Source: CALBJU01 sp965247125 | GTDB lineage: Bacteria; Bacteroidota; Rhodothermia; Rhodothermales; UBA10348 | Direction of reading: 5' to 3' | Length of the DNA: 64,000 bases | Assembly (NCBI GenBank): GCA_965247125.1 | Contig: CBDFGO010000001.1 | Location: 735,709 to 799,708 of the forward strand | In this document: positions 55,980 through 63,988 of the stretch, in pieces | Numbering within the stretch: the stretch's first letter is position 1 | Layout of the letters: every line of letters begins with the position of its first letter | Program-made: the position numbers and the translations under genes | Notes under the pieces: generated by a model | Told to the model about the DNA's origin: nothing | What the model saw: the letters and a program-made list of their open reading frames with translations, nothing else | Databases searched by the model: none

Positions 55980-58202
55980 TTAAGACCACTCTACACTCGC
56001 CATAAAAATGTCTGCTGCACCGCTGGATCCTGATGGGTAATGAACCTCTATCCACATGGTATCGCCTGCCGCCCATGCCGTTGCCAAGTCTGTTATTTCA
56101 TATTCATACAGATCGCCGAAGCCAGAAGATGAAACCCCACCATCTACCGTAGATCCGGCAACATCCTCGTCTGACTCAACAGTGCCATACATTGCCTCGT
56201 CATGTGCCAAAAGGGCAATTCCGAAATCCAAAGCAGGGGTAGTTCCCTGCTTCCATCCAAAAACAGAAACCTTGTCTAATGATGTCATGGTTGGTGGCAG
56301 AATGACCCCAGTTACCGCCGCCTCTGCGCCGGCGTTTAATTCGACTTTCGAGTAAATCTGAACGGTTCCAGCATCTAAGTATCCTCCTCGGACCTGTGTA
56401 GCAGTACCATCTGCAAAAAACAAGGCGGTGATTGTGCCGCCGCCGCCAGCAGAATCTTGTGTAGAGGGAAAAAAGAACATCCTATCCGCGTGAGTGGCTA
56501 TTCCCATCACCCGCGCTACACTTGGAGCGGTCTGTGTAAGGGCCCCAGCCGTTGCCGATAGATAAATGGGATTTCCGACCGTCCAGGTCCAGCTATCATC
56601 TCGCAGAATCGTGTTCGGCATTGCAAACAGACCGGCAGCGTCAGCAGCAATCGTGGCAATCGCGATTACAACGCCCCTCTCCGCTGGCGCAGCGCCGTCT
56701 GCGTCCGCTTTCCACGCCTTCCCGTCAGACTTGATATAACAGGGCTGTCCAAAGACAAGGGCCTCTCCTGCGGTCAGAGATATGGTATTCCCACTGGCCT
56801 TGTGATCAGCGGAAGGCGCAGCGATGTGGCCAATGTTAAACTCATTTAGATCAAGATCGGCGCCGAGCTGCGGACTTGTATCCGCGACAACGTTTGCGAT
56901 AGCGCTGGCGGCAATACCGTCCAGCTTCGAGTGGTCAGCGTCCGTGAAGACGTTTGAGTCGCTGGCCGCTTCAACGGCGGTACGAATCTCAGCGTCCGTC
57001 TGATCGGTCGTCGCACTGGCCTCGATCGCTGCCAGTTTCGAGATATCGCCCGCGGTGGTGAACTTTTTCGTGGTACCCGAATCATCCAGGTCGTCCGGAT
57101 CGATGACGACGGCGCCGGTCTTTGAGTTGACCGAATCGACGGGCGCTGAGGTGGAGTCAGAAAAGAGTTCGAACGTGACCGCTGTCGTGCCTACGACGAT
57201 GGCGCCCGTAGTCGTGATGATGAATCCTTTCTTGCCGTTGGCCGTGCCGCTGATTACGCGAAGGTAGAATCCGCTCGTCACTTCGGTATCTTCATCTGCA
57301 TCCGTGGCTCGCGACCAGGCGCCGGCAGCTGTGATGTACACACCATTCTCTGAGCCGGTCGACTGATCTTTTACCAGGATGCGGCTCGTCGATGTGAGGA
57401 TGCCGTCAATCGTCTGCTCTCCCGAGAGCGTAACATTTGCCGTCGTGGCCAGGTCAGCGGCTGCTTTTGGATCCAGGCCAGCCGAGAGGGCGTCAGCGTA
57501 TTGTTTCGTTGCCGCGTGCAGAGCGGCCGTTGGATCGGCGTCGAGCGTAATCTTGCCCGTCATCGTGCCGCCACTCTTCATGAGCGCGTTGGCCGCTGCG
57601 ACGTTCGTCGCGTCCGTCACATCGGCGGCGGCCTCGATGGCGTCGAGCTTCGAATGGTCAGCGTCCGTGAACACGTTTGAGTCGGACGCTGCTTCGACTG
57701 CCGTACGAATCTCAGCGTCCGTCTGGTCGGCTGTAGCGGAGGTTTCGATGCCATCCAGCTTCGTCTTGAGCGCATCGGTGAGCACATTCGAGTCTGAGGC
57801 CGCGCCCACAGCTGTACGAATCTCGGCGTCCGTCTGATCGGCCGTCGCGGAGGCCTCGATAGCATCTAGCTTCGAATGGTCGGCATCGGTGAACACATTC
57901 GAATCGCTCGCCGCTTCGACCGCCGTGCGAATCTCGGCGTCCGTCTGATCGGCTGTGGCGCCATCTTCGGCACCATCGAGCTTGACGTGATCGGCGTCGG
58001 TGAACACGTTCGAATCCGCAGCCGCCTCAACGGCCGTGCGAACCTCGGTGTTCGACATTGTTGGGAGCTCGATGACCGAGCCGCCGTCTTGGATCAGCAG
58101 AGCCGGGTCTATGTGCCGTAAATAGACTTCATCTAGTCCCAGCACATCAGGCGTTTCGTCGCCGTGGGTGAGTCTGGCTTTATTGTGAACCTCGTGGCTC
58201 AT
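55980..58202 (-). CDS. Repeat-rich spike/receptor-binding protein
   Basis: 740 residues. Near the N-terminus four tandem copies of a roughly 37-residue unit (SNVFTDADHSKLDAIEASA followed by ADQTDAEIRTAVEAA) are seen, with another copy after residue 360. Between and beyond are beta-rich domains common in phage fibres (LSGEQTIDGILTSTSRILVK, VYITAAGAWSRATDADEDTE; later LTAGEALVFGQPCYIKSDGK). A C-terminal jelly-roll-like domain ends in FMASVEWS. Likely the host-recognition spike. The 111-bp DNA repeats may allow copy-number variation. Confidence 0.75.
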   Translation of the reverse strand: MSHEVHNKARLTHGDETPDVLGLDEVYLRHIDPALLIQDGGSVIELPTMSNTEVRTAVEAAADSNVFTDADHVKLDGAEDGATADQTDAEIRTAVEAASDSNVFTDADHSKLDAIEASATADQTDAEIRTAVGAASDSNVLTDALKTKLDGIETSATADQTDAEIRTAVEAASDSNVFTDADHSKLDAIEAAADVTDATNVAAANALMKSGGTMTGKITLDADPTAALHAATKQYADALSAGLDPKAAADLATTANVTLSGEQTIDGILTSTSRILVKDQSTGSENGVYITAAGAWSRATDADEDTEVTSGFYLRVISGTANGKKGFIITTTGAIVVGTTAVTFELFSDSTSAPVDSVNSKTGAVVIDPDDLDDSGTTKKFTTAGDISKLAAIEASATTDQTDAEIRTAVEAASDSNVFTDADHSKLDGIAASAIANVVADTSPQLGADLDLNEFNIGHIAAPSADHKASGNTISLTAGEALVFGQPCYIKSDGKAWKADADGAAPAERGVVIAIATIAADAAGLFAMPNTILRDDSWTWTVGNPIYLSATAGALTQTAPSVARVMGIATHADRMFFFPSTQDSAGGGGTITALFFADGTATQVRGGYLDAGTVQIYSKVELNAGAEAAVTGVILPPTMTSLDKVSVFGWKQGTTPALDFGIALLAHDEAMYGTVESDEDVAGSTVDGGVSSSGFGDLYEYEITDLATAWAAGDTMWIEVHYPSGSSGAADIFMASVEWS

Positions 58203-58208
58203 GCGTGA

Positions 58209-58952
58209 TCACGACCTCACCGCTCGAAAGATGACGTGGAGCAATACCGCAAACATGACCTTGCCAGGCGTTTTGGAGGGTCTGGATAGACCGTTTCCGT
58301 TTGGCTCTAAATCCGCCTGGGCCTGGGTCGCGGGCACAGTTTCAGGCTGGGAAGAGGGGGCGGGCTCTGTAGCGGATCCGGTTTGTGCGGGTGTGCCGGT
58401 GATGTTCTGCTGGTCCGGAGCTTCGTTATTGCCCGAATTACCTTGTGCTTCTTGTGACTGAGACGGAATCATGGGAACCGGGGCTTCGTTTTTTACTTGC
58501 CCAGGTGCAGACTCCGCTGCAGACATGACGACTTGGTTTTTTGACGGGCTGGTTGTGAATCCAGCTTGACCTCGACTCGTGCCGGAAGGCGCACCCGCGC
58601 CACCGGCATCTCGCAAGCGTAGTTCGAGTTCTTCGTCCGTTTCAGCAAAACGCTTCGGGCGAAATAGAAATAAGGATCCACTTCTGGAGCTGCTCTGAAT
58701 GGCAGTCTCCACGTTGATGCGGCCGCCCTGTTCGCTTTTTCCAGACGTGTTCACAGCTTCTCGAAATAGGCCAGCGGGGTCGCTCGCAAACGCCTCAGCG
58801 AATCCCGGAATGGATGCGAACTGGCCTCGTCTGGCCATTACGTTCATGGCCGCCACAACGCGCCCTGGATTGGCCCCCAGGCGAGCTCCCGCCTCAATTT
58901 CCGCTGCTCGAATGAGTCTTTGCAGCAATGCTGCTCTCTCACGGCTGGTCAT
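58209..58952 (-). CDS. Viral protein with disordered linker and C-terminal membrane segment
   Basis: 247 residues. Helical N-terminal domain (REEAALLQ-like helices, 1-60), a long Ser/Pro/Gln/Ala-rich disordered stretch (about 110-225), and a C-terminal hydrophobic helix (GKVMFAVLLHVIFRAV). Six nt separate it from the spike and 1 nt from the endolysin gene. Design fits a virion protein linking membrane and capsid or vertex. Confidence 0.5.
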   Translation of the reverse strand: MTSRERAALLQRLIRAAEIEAGARLGANPGRVVAAMNVMARRGQFASIPGFAEAFASDPAGLFREAVNTSGKSEQGGRINVETAIQSSSRSGSLFLFRPKRFAETDEELELRLRDAGGAGAPSGTSRGQAGFTTSPSKNQVVMSAAESAPGQVKNEAPVPMIPSQSQEAQGNSGNNEAPDQQNITGTPAQTGSATEPAPSSQPETVPATQAQADLEPNGNGLSRPSKTPGKVMFAVLLHVIFRAVRS

Positions 58953-58953
58953 A

Positions 58954-59562
58954 TTAATCCAGGTAAATGGGTGAAGTGAGACGGCGGCTTAGAAACAGTT
59001 GGGCGGGTTGCGGCAGCGCTATGAAATCCCGATAAATGGGTGTAGTGAAGGCGACGATCCGGAAATAATCAGCCGGATCGATGCAACGATTTTTGATCCA
59101 GACGCCTTCCTGGCCATCGTGGTAGATGTTTCTTGAATTGCCCTCGATCACGTATCCGCACGTTCCCGTCCAACTGAGTACAATGCCGATATGGCCAAAT
59201 CTTGTGTTTCCGCGTAGCCAGATTGCTAGGTCTCCCGGCTGCGGCTCATAGAGCCCCATAAGGACACTGGACGCCTTGTGGCTCTGTCGCGTTATGAAAT
59301 CGCTGGCCAGCGCAGAGCGGATACTGGGCCACTCCAACAGGCTACTGTTCGCATTCAGGCAGTGCGTCACGAATGCAGCGCACCATGGATTGCCAACCGG
59401 CAACCCAACGCCAGCGAGAAACATTTCCACTTCCGCGCCTTGGTTCGTTCCCACTTCGCGCACTCCGACATAGGCCATGGCCGTGTCGGCGTGTGCCTGG
59501 GCGAGCGCATCAGCGGACAGAGCGTGAAGAAGAACGAGTGATATGACCAGCGAGCGGATCAC
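58954..59562 (-). CDS. Exported CHAP-domain endolysin
   Basis: 202 residues. N-terminal signal sequence (RSLVISLVLLHALSADALAQ) followed by a CHAP/NlpC-type amidase: VGVREVGTNQGAEV, GNPWCAAFVTH with the catalytic Cys, FGHIGIVLSW with the His, and YVIEGNSRN. It cleaves peptidoglycan peptides or amide bonds at lysis. The Sec signal means that it can reach the periplasm without a holin hole. Its ATG overlaps the holin-like stop by 1 nt. Confidence 0.8.
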   Translation of the reverse strand: MIRSLVISLVLLHALSADALAQAHADTAMAYVGVREVGTNQGAEVEMFLAGVGLPVGNPWCAAFVTHCLNANSSLLEWPSIRSALASDFITRQSHKASSVLMGLYEPQPGDLAIWLRGNTRFGHIGIVLSWTGTCGYVIEGNSRNIYHDGQEGVWIKNRCIDPADYFRIVAFTTPIYRDFIALPQPAQLFLSRRLTSPIYLD

Positions 59563-59846
59563 TAAAACGCTGACGACATTACTCGGCCCATCATCAGAAG
59601 CAAGCCCAGGTAGTACAGGCCAACAGCCGTATTTTGCTTTCTAAGCTCAATGATGAGATTCATCTCCTTCAACACAATCGCGTCGTAGGCATAGATGTAC
59701 GTGAGGATGGCCGTCACCTTGGTCAGACCAACAACGAAATCGCTGTATTCCTTGGCCACTGCCAGAACCCACGGCAGGACGATGACTGCGGCGGTGATCG
59801 CAGCAAGGAGAAAGAGGATGTTCCGGATGTGAAATGCTTTTCCCAT
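59562..59846 (-). CDS. Holin-like three-helix membrane protein
   Basis: 94 residues from ATG at 59846 (a longer in-frame extension to 60038 has poor coding character and overlaps the upstream gene). Hydrophobic segments at about 10-30, 39-60 and 75-92, short charged ends; adjacent to and overlapping the endolysin. Position and size fit a class I holin, sequence family not recognised. The 130 nt upstream hold an alternative basic frame (start 59959) of uncertain reality. Confidence 0.6.
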   Translation of the reverse strand: MGKAFHIRNILFLLAAITAAVIVLPWVLAVAKEYSDFVVGLTKVTAILTYIYAYDAIVLKEMNLIIELRKQNTAVGLYYLGLLLMMGRVMSSAF

Positions 59847-59976
59847 GGTCGTATTCGATTGTTTGGATTCTCTCGAGAGATGTAATCTTTTCGCATCGGC
59901 GGCCAGAAGGCGATGCGTCCTTTCGGCGCCGCAGAGCCGCTTTTGCGAGCTGCCGGCATGTAATGGTTTCGTTACC

Positions 59977-60201
59977 TCACTTATCGCCGCAGCCGCAGTC
60001 TCGATTGGCTCCCGAGAGCGAGCGATAGCCCTCGCCAACTGCTTTTCGGGAGGTCGGCACCACGTCCTGGCGAATGACCATCGTAACCACGCCTGCCTGA
60101 GCGGCTCTGCGCTTCTTGATGTCCTGAAAGTGATCCTGCCGCTGAGCTTCGGATCGCGCCCTAGCGGCGGCGTGCGCTGTGGCGAAGTCTATCTGATTCA
60201 T
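59977..60201 (-). CDS. Small charged viral protein ending in CGCGDK
   Basis: 74 residues, start overlapping the stop of the large coiled-coil protein by ATGA. A helical, Arg/Ala-rich N-terminal half (ATAHAAARARSEAQRQDHFQ) and a Cys-x-Cys tail that may bind metal. Unknown function. Confidence 0.5.
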   Translation of the reverse strand: MNQIDFATAHAAARARSEAQRQDHFQDIKKRRAAQAGVVTMVIRQDVVPTSRKAVGEGYRSLSGANRDCGCGDK

Positions 60202-61916
60202 AGGAAAAATCGTTTAATGATGACGGTCAGGGCGATGCTTGAGGCGAGCTTCAAGAAGTCCTTGCCACTGCCTGCCGGCATCACCGGCTCACTAACCGAG
60301 ATTGGCGGACGATCTTCTGCGGCAGGAGGCGCATCGTTATCGGTGTTCGGGGGATCGTCTATAAATTCCGGCCGGGGATCGACTATCAATACCGGGGTTA
60401 CATCCACGGGCTTTTCTGCCTCCAAAGCCGTCGGGGACACGGGCTGCTCGGTCAGATCCGGAGTTTTAATCACTGGCGGCTTCAACACTAGGATGGGAGG
60501 CTGCGGCCTTGTGCCTAACTCATCGGGTAGTATGTCTTTGGGCGGCACAGCCACCAGCGGATCACCGATTGGCATCGTAATGACGGGCGTGGGCATGACA
60601 TCATCCTTTTCAAACAATACCGTGGGGCCCGTTATGCTCGGATAAAACTGAATGATCGATGGCGTGGGCGCAGGCGGCACGAGTCGCTGCTCCTCGATAC
60701 TGGCCAGGCGCAGGCTTTCGGCGCGCTCAATCTCTTCTGCGGCGATGCGCTCCCTCTCTGCTTGAATCGCCCGTGCTTGCTCTGCTGCGAGGACTTCTGC
60801 CAGGCGGCGCGCTTCCTCTGCCGCCTTTGCCGCTGCAAGCTGCGCTGCAGCGCGTTCCTGCTCGGCCAGTCGGGCGCGCTCCACATCGGCTGCCTGGATC
60901 CGAATGTTTTCGTTGATCGCTTTCATGACGGCGGCGGCAATGCTCGTATTCCGGATCTGAGCCGAAATCGTAGAGTCAGTCCAGTTGCGTTTTCGAGCTT
61001 CGTTCTCGAAGTAGCGGGCCATGTGCAGCGTGGCCGTTGGGAGCGCTGGATTCCCCAGGTCTCCCATAGCTGCACGCGTCCAATCGGTCGCAATGTCTCC
61101 AAGACTGCAACCGACCGATATTCTGCAAAAATCCTCTGCCGCCTGGTTGATCGTGCCAATGGTGTTTTTAGCCCATGCGATCGCGCTCGTCACGACGACC
61201 TTGTAATCGCTCTCGTAGGACGTCGCCGTCTTGAGTACCGAGCGAAACATCAGCGACTGAGCCAGTGCATTCATGGCATCACGCTTCCAGGGGTCGGAAT
61301 ATGTGAGCGCTGCGGCCTGAATTACTTCAACAGCCTTTGCCCGCGCTGCCCGCGCGGCGGCTTCACGGTCCAGGCGTTCCAGAATGCCCCGGTAGAGTAC
61401 ACTTGCTTCGACGATCAGCGGAATGATGGCTTGGCGAGCAACCGCGTATGCCGGTGCCACCATGCCTAGACGGCGACCTTCGAAATCTAGCTGCATCGCC
61501 AGGAGCATTGCGCCTGAATACGGCGTTTTGACATCAAACGACGGCTTCCAGGTGTCCCATTCGTGAGTGTACAAGCTGCCGATCACGACGGATTTCCGGT
61601 GGGACAGGATGGTGGTGCCAGATACCGTTACCGGAAGGACTTTGTATACCTGTTGCGTTTGGAGCGCTGACGTTAGTCTTGGCAAAAGCGAGCGGAGCGC
61701 TTGGGCCGTCGTGTAGTTTGGGCTCGTTGGCGATGTGGCTATGCTGTAGGGCCTGTTCAAGGTCGCACTATTGATGGCCGCTTTCGTGCTGGCTAAAAGA
61801 GTGGCCATAGAGAGCCATTCTTCGAGGTATCGCACAGTTGCGTCAGAACTCTTTCCGGCCGCCGCCACTACATCTGACGGGTTGCTGCGGCTTCTTACCA
61901 AATCTGTGAAAGTCAT
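60198..61916 (-). CDS. Large viral membrane-associated protein: helical domain, coiled coil, Pro-rich linker, C-terminal membrane helix
   Basis: 572 residues. An N-terminal helical domain (1-330), an Ala/Glu/Arg-rich coiled coil (about 335-410), a proline-rich stretch (about 415-540), and a C-terminal hydrophobic helix (LKLASSIALTVIIKRFFL). AAAGGA precedes the ATG by 9 nt. Not a tape measure in composition or context. In internal-membrane viruses, large tail-anchored proteins organise the membrane under the capsid or deliver DNA; that role is suggested by architecture only. Confidence 0.6.
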   Translation of the reverse strand: MTFTDLVRSRSNPSDVVAAAGKSSDATVRYLEEWLSMATLLASTKAAINSATLNRPYSIATSPTSPNYTTAQALRSLLPRLTSALQTQQVYKVLPVTVSGTTILSHRKSVVIGSLYTHEWDTWKPSFDVKTPYSGAMLLAMQLDFEGRRLGMVAPAYAVARQAIIPLIVEASVLYRGILERLDREAAARAARAKAVEVIQAAALTYSDPWKRDAMNALAQSLMFRSVLKTATSYESDYKVVVTSAIAWAKNTIGTINQAAEDFCRISVGCSLGDIATDWTRAAMGDLGNPALPTATLHMARYFENEARKRNWTDSTISAQIRNTSIAAAVMKAINENIRIQAADVERARLAEQERAAAQLAAAKAAEEARRLAEVLAAEQARAIQAERERIAAEEIERAESLRLASIEEQRLVPPAPTPSIIQFYPSITGPTVLFEKDDVMPTPVITMPIGDPLVAVPPKDILPDELGTRPQPPILVLKPPVIKTPDLTEQPVSPTALEAEKPVDVTPVLIVDPRPEFIDDPPNTDNDAPPAAEDRPPISVSEPVMPAGSGKDFLKLASSIALTVIIKRFFL

Positions 61917-61972
61917 GGCTGTCGTCCTTTGTAGTTGAGATAGATGGTTGCGCCAATGAGGATTCCTACCAT
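61913..61972 (-). CDS. 19-residue membrane micro-protein
   Basis: ATG at 61972 gives a 19-residue frame, VGILIGATIYLNYKGRQP after the Met: one short membrane helix and a basic tail. AGGAAGG lies 8 nt upstream; the start overlaps the stop of the preceding gene and the stop (TGA) overlaps the next ATG as ATGA. Such perfect coupling on both sides argues for translation. PM2- and PRD1-like viruses carry many such tiny membrane proteins. Confidence 0.5.
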   Translation of the reverse strand: MVGILIGATIYLNYKGRQP

Positions 61973-62148
61973 GAGGAGAACCTTCCTATTTGCTGAACCA
62001 GTCCGGCGATCGTCGCGCCAGCTGCGGGCGCGGTTTCGGCCGCAACCGCGTCGTCCTTGAGTAGAGGCGCCGGCTCGCTGCGCCCGGCCGTCTCGAGTCC
62101 TGATAATTGATAGGGGGAATCGTATCCCATAATGCTTGGATTGCTCAT
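61966..62148 (-). CDS. 60-residue viral protein
   Basis: ATG at 62148 overlaps the transglycosylase stop as ATGA, which decides the start. Sequence is Pro/Ala-rich with a short hydrophobic end (GATIAGLVQQIGRF). No family recognised. Confidence 0.5.
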   Translation of the reverse strand: MSNPSIMGYDSPYQLSGLETAGRSEPAPLLKDDAVAAETAPAAGATIAGLVQQIGRFSSW

Positions 62149-62831
62149 TGTCTCGTTCTCCATATTGCTACCACGCCGGCGCCGGCCAGGAGCAGAGTCC
62201 ACCACGGTAATTGCTTTGCGGCAAGCGATCCCTCGGGGCTCAACCACGGCAGATTGTCATCGTCCGAGAGCACGACGTCACCAGGTGGCTGGTTTGGAAC
62301 CGGAAGCACCCATCCTGCGCTGTCGCTCGCGCACACGCTCGTGCGAGAGGCACGGATTTGCCGGAAATATTCAGAGCGCAGCGTCACGTCCGATCCGTAT
62401 CGGCCGCGGGTCGTGCACGCGTCGCTTCGGCAGTCTGGACCAGCGTTGTATGCCGTGAAGACCTCGAACCAGGAGCGCCCGGTGGCCTTGAGCGCCGCCA
62501 GATGTTCGATGCCGTAATCGATGATTCCAGCATGATCCCAGGGCGTCTGAACGCCGTTTCTCGCGAGCGCTCTCGCATGGCCAGCTACCAATACGTTAAT
62601 CTGCATGATGCCCCAGGACGAACCGTCGTCACCCACCCATTTCGCGCTGGGATTCCGATCGAAATACATACCGATGCTCGACTCCTGGCTCGCAACGGCC
62701 AGGGCGTAGTAGAGCGGCACGCCATAGTAGCGGGCCGACTTGTCGATGAGCCGGGCATACCCATTGGCGCACGCATGAGCGAGCTCAGTGGCCACGGACT
62801 GTTTTGTGATCAAGTAATTAGCTGTCGCCAT
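62145..62831 (-). CDS. Lytic transglycosylase with C-terminal membrane anchor
   Basis: 228 residues. SLT-type lysozyme-like domain: catalytic Glu in ALAVASQESSIGMYF, then SSWGIMQINV and VFTAYNAGP. A linker (SDDDNLPWLSPEGS) leads to a membrane helix (WWTLLLAGAGVVAIW) and a basic end. A virion-membrane transglycosylase that opens the cell wall on entry is known from PRD1 (P7); this gene has the same design. It overlaps the capsid-cluster gene upstream by 14 nt. Confidence 0.78.
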   Translation of the reverse strand: MATANYLITKQSVATELAHACANGYARLIDKSARYYGVPLYYALAVASQESSIGMYFDRNPSAKWVGDDGSSWGIMQINVLVAGHARALARNGVQTPWDHAGIIDYGIEHLAALKATGRSWFEVFTAYNAGPDCRSDACTTRGRYGSDVTLRSEYFRQIRASRTSVCASDSAGWVLPVPNQPPGDVVLSDDDNLPWLSPEGSLAAKQLPWWTLLLAGAGVVAIWRTRQ

Positions 62832-63114
62832 TTCGGCGCACCTCCGTAATACAGCACTCGCCCGTTGTTGGCGCAGCCGCCCACAAATAGGTGATCGGAC
62901 CCCTATGATTCAGCGTCGCCTCAATGAAGAGACCTGCGGTCGCCACAACCTTGACGGTGAACCGATTGGTTTTGGGCTTCTCAGAGCTGTAGGCGATGTA
63001 GAGATCCACGTCGGTCAGGTTATTAACGATGATGCCTTCGCGAAGCGGGGACACGTCCATCAAATCCCCTGAGAGGGGAGTCTTCGGGACGTTGACAATG
63101 GTTGTGTTGTCCAT
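62818..63114 (-). CDS. Small beta-rich protein next to the capsid gene (minor capsid or vertex candidate)
   Basis: 98 residues, 3 nt behind the capsid gene's stop. Predicted all-beta: REGIIVNNLTDVDLYIAYSS, NRFTVKVVATAGLFIEATL, GPITYLWAA. Such small jelly-roll proteins next to a major capsid gene are often pentons or cement proteins. Family not recognised. Confidence 0.5.
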   Translation of the reverse strand: MDNTTIVNVPKTPLSGDLMDVSPLREGIIVNNLTDVDLYIAYSSEKPKTNRFTVKVVATAGLFIEATLNHRGPITYLWAAAPTTGECCITEVRRNGDS

Positions 63115-63117
63115 GAT

Positions 63118-63891
63118 CTATTTCCAGAAGTAGGTCTCGGCCATCGCGCAGGCGCGCTGCGCATTGGCGCCGTCCATGTTGTCGAAGCTCACGTAAAACT
63201 TGCGGTGCGTGCCGATGATGAAGGGGTTTTGCTCGTCCTGATATTTGTACATCCGGTCAACCTGGGAGGCGTAGACATCTTCGAGCAAAATTTGCTTGTT
63301 GCCCTCGGTCGTAATTCGCAGGTCAGCCTCGTCTCCGCTGGCTACGAAGAGTCGCGCGAATACGAGGTCCGATCGGCCCATGTCGTTCAGCTCGTGCTTG
63401 GAGCCGGTCTGTCCAGCCGTGAGCGCCACGGTCGAGACGTAGGCAAAAAACACGTGCGGAATCCGGCCCTCGGCGTCGCCGTGGAGGTCGCGCAGATATT
63501 CCTGCATTGGCTCCAGTGCGTCTTGAAGGAAGCCTGCCAGCGTAAGCGTAACGACGGCGTTCGCGGCGCCGACGTTCTTTATTTCGAAAAGAATCGGCTG
63601 ATTCTCATCGATAATGATCGGCGCGTGAAGGTCTCGCGTCTCGAACAACTTGTGCAGGAGATTGGCCTTGATGGTGCTGAAAACGATGATGCGGCCCGCC
63701 GTCTTGCACGTCACTTCCAGCTCGTCGAGAGGCTTATCGGAGTTGAACTGCATCGACATGATGCCCCACGCCCCGCGGTCCTTGGCGCGAAAGGAAAACG
63801 TCGTGCTATCGGTAGCGCCTGCATTAATCGTTGCGGAAAGCGACGGGCGGTAATGCGCCGTTGGCCCTTTCCAAGATTGGTGCCTTAACAT
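63118..63891 (-). CDS. Candidate double-jelly-roll major capsid protein
   Basis: 257 residues, almost purely beta-rich, no signal or membrane segment. The halves look duplicated: in the first, PIIIDENQPILFEIKN then ANAVVTLTLAGF; in the second, PFIIGTHRKFYVSFDN then ANAQRACAMAETYFW, each preceded by two strands. A single chain with two such halves and about 260 residues matches compact double-jelly-roll capsid proteins such as PM2 P2. It heads the operon with membrane-anchored transglycosylase and tail-anchored proteins, and no tailed-phage genes are present. A receptor-binding or other beta protein is the main alternative. Confidence 0.6.
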   Translation of the reverse strand: MLRHQSWKGPTAHYRPSLSATINAGATDSTTFSFRAKDRGAWGIMSMQFNSDKPLDELEVTCKTAGRIIVFSTIKANLLHKLFETRDLHAPIIIDENQPILFEIKNVGAANAVVTLTLAGFLQDALEPMQEYLRDLHGDAEGRIPHVFFAYVSTVALTAGQTGSKHELNDMGRSDLVFARLFVASGDEADLRITTEGNKQILLEDVYASQVDRMYKYQDEQNPFIIGTHRKFYVSFDNMDGANAQRACAMAETYFWK

Positions 63892-63918
63892 ATCTGTAAT
63901 TGGGTATCAGTGAGAGCG

Positions 63919-63988
63919 TTGCGAGAGCCGCCGACCATCGGGTACATGGGGACATACCCGACCCCTGGTCGGGACTCTCGCTTCGCAA
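63919..63988. promoter_or_regulatory. Nested stem-loop region upstream of the capsid operon
   Basis: TTGCGAGAG pairs with CTCTCGC(TT)CGCAA around two inner hairpins, GGGTA/TACCC and CCCGACC/GGTCGGG (3-nt loop). It lies 28 nt before the capsid ATG. Could be a 5'-UTR structure, terminator of the gene beyond the edge, or a recombination site; it is not a tRNA. Confidence 0.45.

Noticed and set aside
59562..60038. 158-residue version of the holin-like protein
   Set aside because: The 64-residue extension overlaps the upstream gene and lacks hydrophobic or family features; ATG at 59846 gives a compact holin-like protein.
50480..63891. Ordinary tailed (Caudoviricetes) prophage
   Set aside because: No terminase, portal, major tail, sheath, baseplate or tape-measure gene is recognisable, and the largest structural protein has a C-terminal membrane anchor. 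The neighbouring sequence could still change this view.
63919..63988. tRNA gene in front of the capsid operon
   Set aside because: The outer stem mimics an acceptor stem, but there is no T-loop TTCRA motif, no D-arm and no plausible anticodon arm.
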